Below are positions 61,445 to 64,000 of a DNA stretch of 64,000 bases, in pieces. The translations under genes and the position numbers were made by a program. The DNA is from Opeltia flavorubescens (taxonomy: Eukaryota > Ascomycota > Lecanoromycetes > Teloschistales > Teloschistaceae). The notes beneath the pieces are model-generated. The model saw only the letters and a program-made list of their open reading frames with translations, was not told where the DNA came from and ran no database searches. The stretch covers positions 682,001 through 746,000 of the forward strand of contig KE546976.1 in assembly GCA_000442125.1 (NCBI GenBank). The letters run 5' to 3'. The stretch's first letter is position 1, and every line of letters begins with the position of its first letter.

Positions 61445-63586
61445 TCAATTCTGGAATTCCTCGGAAGAATAGGGAGGTTCTAACTCACAGTAACCTGCGT
61501 GTATTTCTGTTTTTGGACGGCTGAAGTCAGCATAAATCGAAATTTGGAGGAATATAGGTTTCGCAGTAAGAACCCGGAAAGATCAAGATCTGCCCTTTCG
61601 GTATTATAGCATATGGCTCAAATATGAACGTAAGAAAATCCCTGAAGAACCTACTTGCATCAATCTCCACTCTGCTGTCCTCTGGAATCAATTCGTCTGG
61701 AATTGGGACCCTCTCATGTATTGGTATGCCCTGCTCAACAATAGCATCGTGTTTCATACTAAGGGCAGGCCAAGATTAGTATGAGCGGATGCAAGTATTT
61801 AGGCATCCTTTGCAACGGATGTGGCGACTCACTTGGACATGCTAAGCATGCGATCAATTTTCTTTATTCCAAGCCAGTGTAAAATCTGCATTGCGGGGTC
61901 GTAAGTACAAGTAAATTTAAAGGATGTCGGAGCTTACATCAGGCATCAATGCCTGAAACCTCATATCCTTAGACTTGGTAAGCAAGACTTTCATTGCTCT
62001 AACTTCCTGGGCCAACGCTACCTTTACTCCGGCAATAGTCTCGGTTCTCTGGAAATATTCGCTTGCACCTAAAATCCGTTAATACATCGGATGTTCGGAT
62101 ATTGGCCAGAGCACTTACGGTCGGTACCACGTTTTCCTGATGACAAGCTTTGTTAAATGCAGAAGCAACTCCTCATAGGACAAAGGATCCACTCACGGGC
62201 ATTATAGACCAAGTACTTTGTTACTTCGCCTAGCGCACGACCTTCTTTTCGAAAGTAAACTACCACGCCACTGCCCCCGCGTTGAGCTTCCTTGACGGCT
62301 TCTTCAACACCGAAAATGAGGTATGGGCGGCAAGTACATATGTCAGAGCCGAATACGTCGCTTCCATTACATTCGTCATGAATGCGAAGGGCTAGCTTCA
62401 CATTTGGATCAGACATTTTATTCGGGTCTCCAAAACAATATACGGTCAAACCACCGATCGGTGGCAGGAAAAGCTTCATATCTCCTCGCGTAATGAGCTC
62501 TGGGAATGAACCGCCTGTATTCTCAAAGAGCGAGCGTCGAAGTGCCCCTTCGTCTACATTCAGGTCCGTTAGAGGTGTCCAAGACTGCGGCAATGTCTCT
62601 TCACCACAGCAAGCGCCTGCCAGTACTTACCTATACCAAAGCGCTCGGCAACACCGGGTAGGTACCATACAGGCTCGACAGCAAATTTAGTTACCGCCAA
62701 TTCACCGGTAGCATTCAGACAAATCTTTCCATCGGGAGCGAGACGGCCGGCACGTACGCTTTGCTCTAGTTCGGGAAGCTTCATATGCGCTCGGGTGACT
62801 GCGATGGTAGGCCTGACGTGGATATTCTCGCCTTGGATGACCGATTCAAAGAGCCATGGAGACAGGTGCCCGAATGGGTCTAGAGATACGATCTTCTTGG
62901 GATTGGACCATTCAGGATATGGCCCTATGGTTACAGCAGGCTCAGCGTTGGTAAAGTCAGGTTTATGATCTAGATCCAAGTCTTTGCTGGCAACGGCCAA
63001 GGCGTGATACACAGAGTAAGAGCCGCCATGGGCTCCGATGGCTAGGTACACATAAAATTAGACATTGGGTTAACATATATATATGCCATGTGAGTCGCAT
63101 ACCATTTCGGCGTCGGATTGTGCTTTGACTACGTGAAACCACCACGGGGCCTCTCTTTGTAGGGTCGGAATGGCCCCAACTCATTCCTATAGGATCAATG
63201 CCAGACTGTCCAGGATAAGTGGTCAGAATGATACGGGAAGAGAGTCCTGGACCGGCTCCGCGCTGGGGAGAAGCCGTCTTTCCATCCGTCAAAACAGCTT
63301 GTTTGCTGTCGGGTGTGGGTGTAGAAGGAGAGGCCGCTGGAAGTATTGCCGGATGCGGTCTCACCGGATCTTCTCCTTGCTTCCCAAATAGGCGGTTGGC
63401 GCTGGAGGCATGCTGATGGCTCTCGGGCAAGGACTGAGATGGAACTCGAGGCTCGAGTATCGCATCCAAACGGCCTTGGATGCTTTGCACGGCGGTTGAT
63501 AGTTTCTGGTAGTCATCACGGACACACTGAAGCGTACTTAATATCTGGCTGAGCAAATCGCCTTGACTTGGCCGTGGTGGCTCCAT
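61445..63586 (-). CDS. urc1: URC1-type GTP cyclohydrolase II-like protein
   Basis: Fungal protein of the URC uracil-catabolism group, related to GTP cyclohydrolase II (RibA). Minus-strand exons: 63,586-63,103; 63,041-62,631; 62,553-62,197; 62,136-62,119; 62,068-62,022; 61,967-61,938; 61,885-61,833; 61,758-61,655; 61,506-61,445 (521 aa, frame closes). A variable Ser/Pro-rich N-terminus (about 1-110) precedes IILTTYPGQSGIDPIGMSWG and AIGAHGGSYSVYHALAVASK. ATGELAVTKFAVEPVWYLPG comes next. The cyclohydrolase core has RIHDECNGSDVFGSDICTC, with three Cys in the RibA zinc spacing, YFRKEGRALGEVTKYLVYNA and RKRGTDRASEYF. The end is SNMKHDAIVEQGIPIHERVP and a short tail. True riboflavin synthesis is unlikely, since the family differs from Rib1; this is family knowledge. 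Confidence 0.92.
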
Positions 63587-63863
63587 TGTGCACAATTACC
63601 AAAATAACATGTATCCCTGCTAAAACTAGAGAAAACCTTGGGGCTCCTTACATTTACTGCCACTTGCAGGTTGAAAGTCACAATGCTTGGCAGTGTTCAG
63701 TGGTTGGAAGCTGCGCTTAATAAGGTATGCTTTGTTTCAGCCACCCGCTCGTACCGCTCAACCCCACATCTCGGCAAACCTCACCGGCCTGATTTCTGAC
63801 ATCCGCTCAACCTCATTTGGGTGGGATTCTGCAAATCAGCTTCTATATCAAGCTGCTGGAGCA
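63587..63863. promoter_or_regulatory. divergent region URC1/ELF1
   Basis: 277 bp between start codons. It contains a short plus-strand frame opening at 63,683 (MLGSVQWLEAALNK) that runs into a GTATGC donor-like sequence; this may be a leader uORF or a 5' UTR exon of the downstream gene. Confidence 0.45.
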
Positions 63864-64000
63864 ATGGTCTGCCAATGAATTGCATTACACATTTACTGGG
63901 CAGTCTAATGATTCTTTTCAGGGAAAGCGAAAGAAGTCGTCGCGTAAGCCTCAAGGGAAGAAGAAGGTACTCATCATTAAGAATTATCAATTCCCCTGTC
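63864..64000 (+). CDS. elf1: transcription elongation factor Elf1, 5' end only
   Basis: An ATG at 63,864-63,866 is followed directly by a GTCTGC donor. After a 55-bp intron ending TTCTTTTCAG, the exon 63,922-63,966 encodes GKRKKSSRKPQGKKK, then a GTACTC donor. The joined start MGKRKKSSRKPQ is the conserved basic N-terminus of Elf1, a small zinc-ribbon factor that travels with RNA polymerase II. The zinc ribbon itself would lie beyond the right edge of the window, so the call rests on the first 16 residues and the typical intron right after the start codon. Confidence 0.72.

Noticed and set aside
31491-64000. Search for a secondary-metabolite cluster, defence system or other new multigene system
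   Set aside because: All genes recognised are conserved housekeeping or general cell-biology genes; no backbone enzyme, effector-like cassette or repeated gene family is present.
31491-64000. tRNA genes
   Set aside because: I looked for T-loop GGTTCRANNCC boxes with a matching acceptor stem and saw none; a covariance-model search would be decisive.

Overview
The window looks like nuclear DNA of a filamentous ascomycete (Pezizomycotina). Genes carry many short introns (about 45-220 bp, GT..AG, often with a CTGAC/CTAAC-like branch site). The left half shows the imprint of repeat-induced point mutation (RIP): CA and TG dinucleotides have almost vanished, TA is everywhere, and CG is kept. The class or genus cannot be fixed from the sequence alone.

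Left half (1 to about 31.3 kb): an AT-rich isochore without intact genes, built from dead transposons. About 4.68-9.14 kb is a plus-strand Ty3/Gypsy chromovirus relic with readable protease, reverse transcriptase, RNase H, integrase and chromodomain traces. 10.52-18.21 kb is a minus-strand Ty3/Gypsy element with two ~248-bp LTRs. 18.26-30.80 kb is a second, partial copy of the same family ending in a third LTR. That copy is interrupted at 20,334-29,208 by an 8.9-kb element with terminal inverted repeats and an apparent 8-bp target duplication (hAT-like in structure). Comparing the two Gypsy copies reveals the insertion. 1-4.4 kb is an unclassified relic. A 120-bp GC-rich islet at 31,261-31,378 marks the isochore edge.

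Right half (31.5-64 kb): dense, apparently intact genes, all rebuilt here across introns with frames that close. In order: a DUF2423/Llp-like basic protein (-), SIZ/PIAS SUMO E3 ligase (+), GT69/CMT1-like mannosyltransferase (-), GPI7/LAS21 GPI ethanolamine-phosphate transferase (+), RMP1-like RNase MRP subunit (-), Mei2-like RNA-binding protein (-, 13 exons), SEC15 exocyst subunit (+), HAP5/NF-YC (-), FCF2 rRNA-processing factor (+), purine nucleoside phosphorylase (-), mitochondrial ribosomal protein S10 (+), mitochondrial tryptophanyl-tRNA synthetase (+), ABHD11/IMO32-like mitochondrial hydrolase (+), ribosomal protein eS1 (-), URC1-type GTP-cyclohydrolase-II-like protein (-), and the start of ELF1 (+, runs off the window).

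These are mostly housekeeping genes (ribosome and rRNA processing, mitochondrial translation, secretion and cell wall, chromatin and transcription, purine and uracil salvage), many in divergent pairs. They do not form one pathway, and I see no secondary-metabolite cluster, defence island or new multigene system. The most unusual items are the nested-transposon architecture, the repeated palindromic AT motif inside the 8.9-kb element, a perfect 65-bp inverted repeat just upstream of FCF2, and the micro-exon-rich third RRM of the Mei2-like gene.
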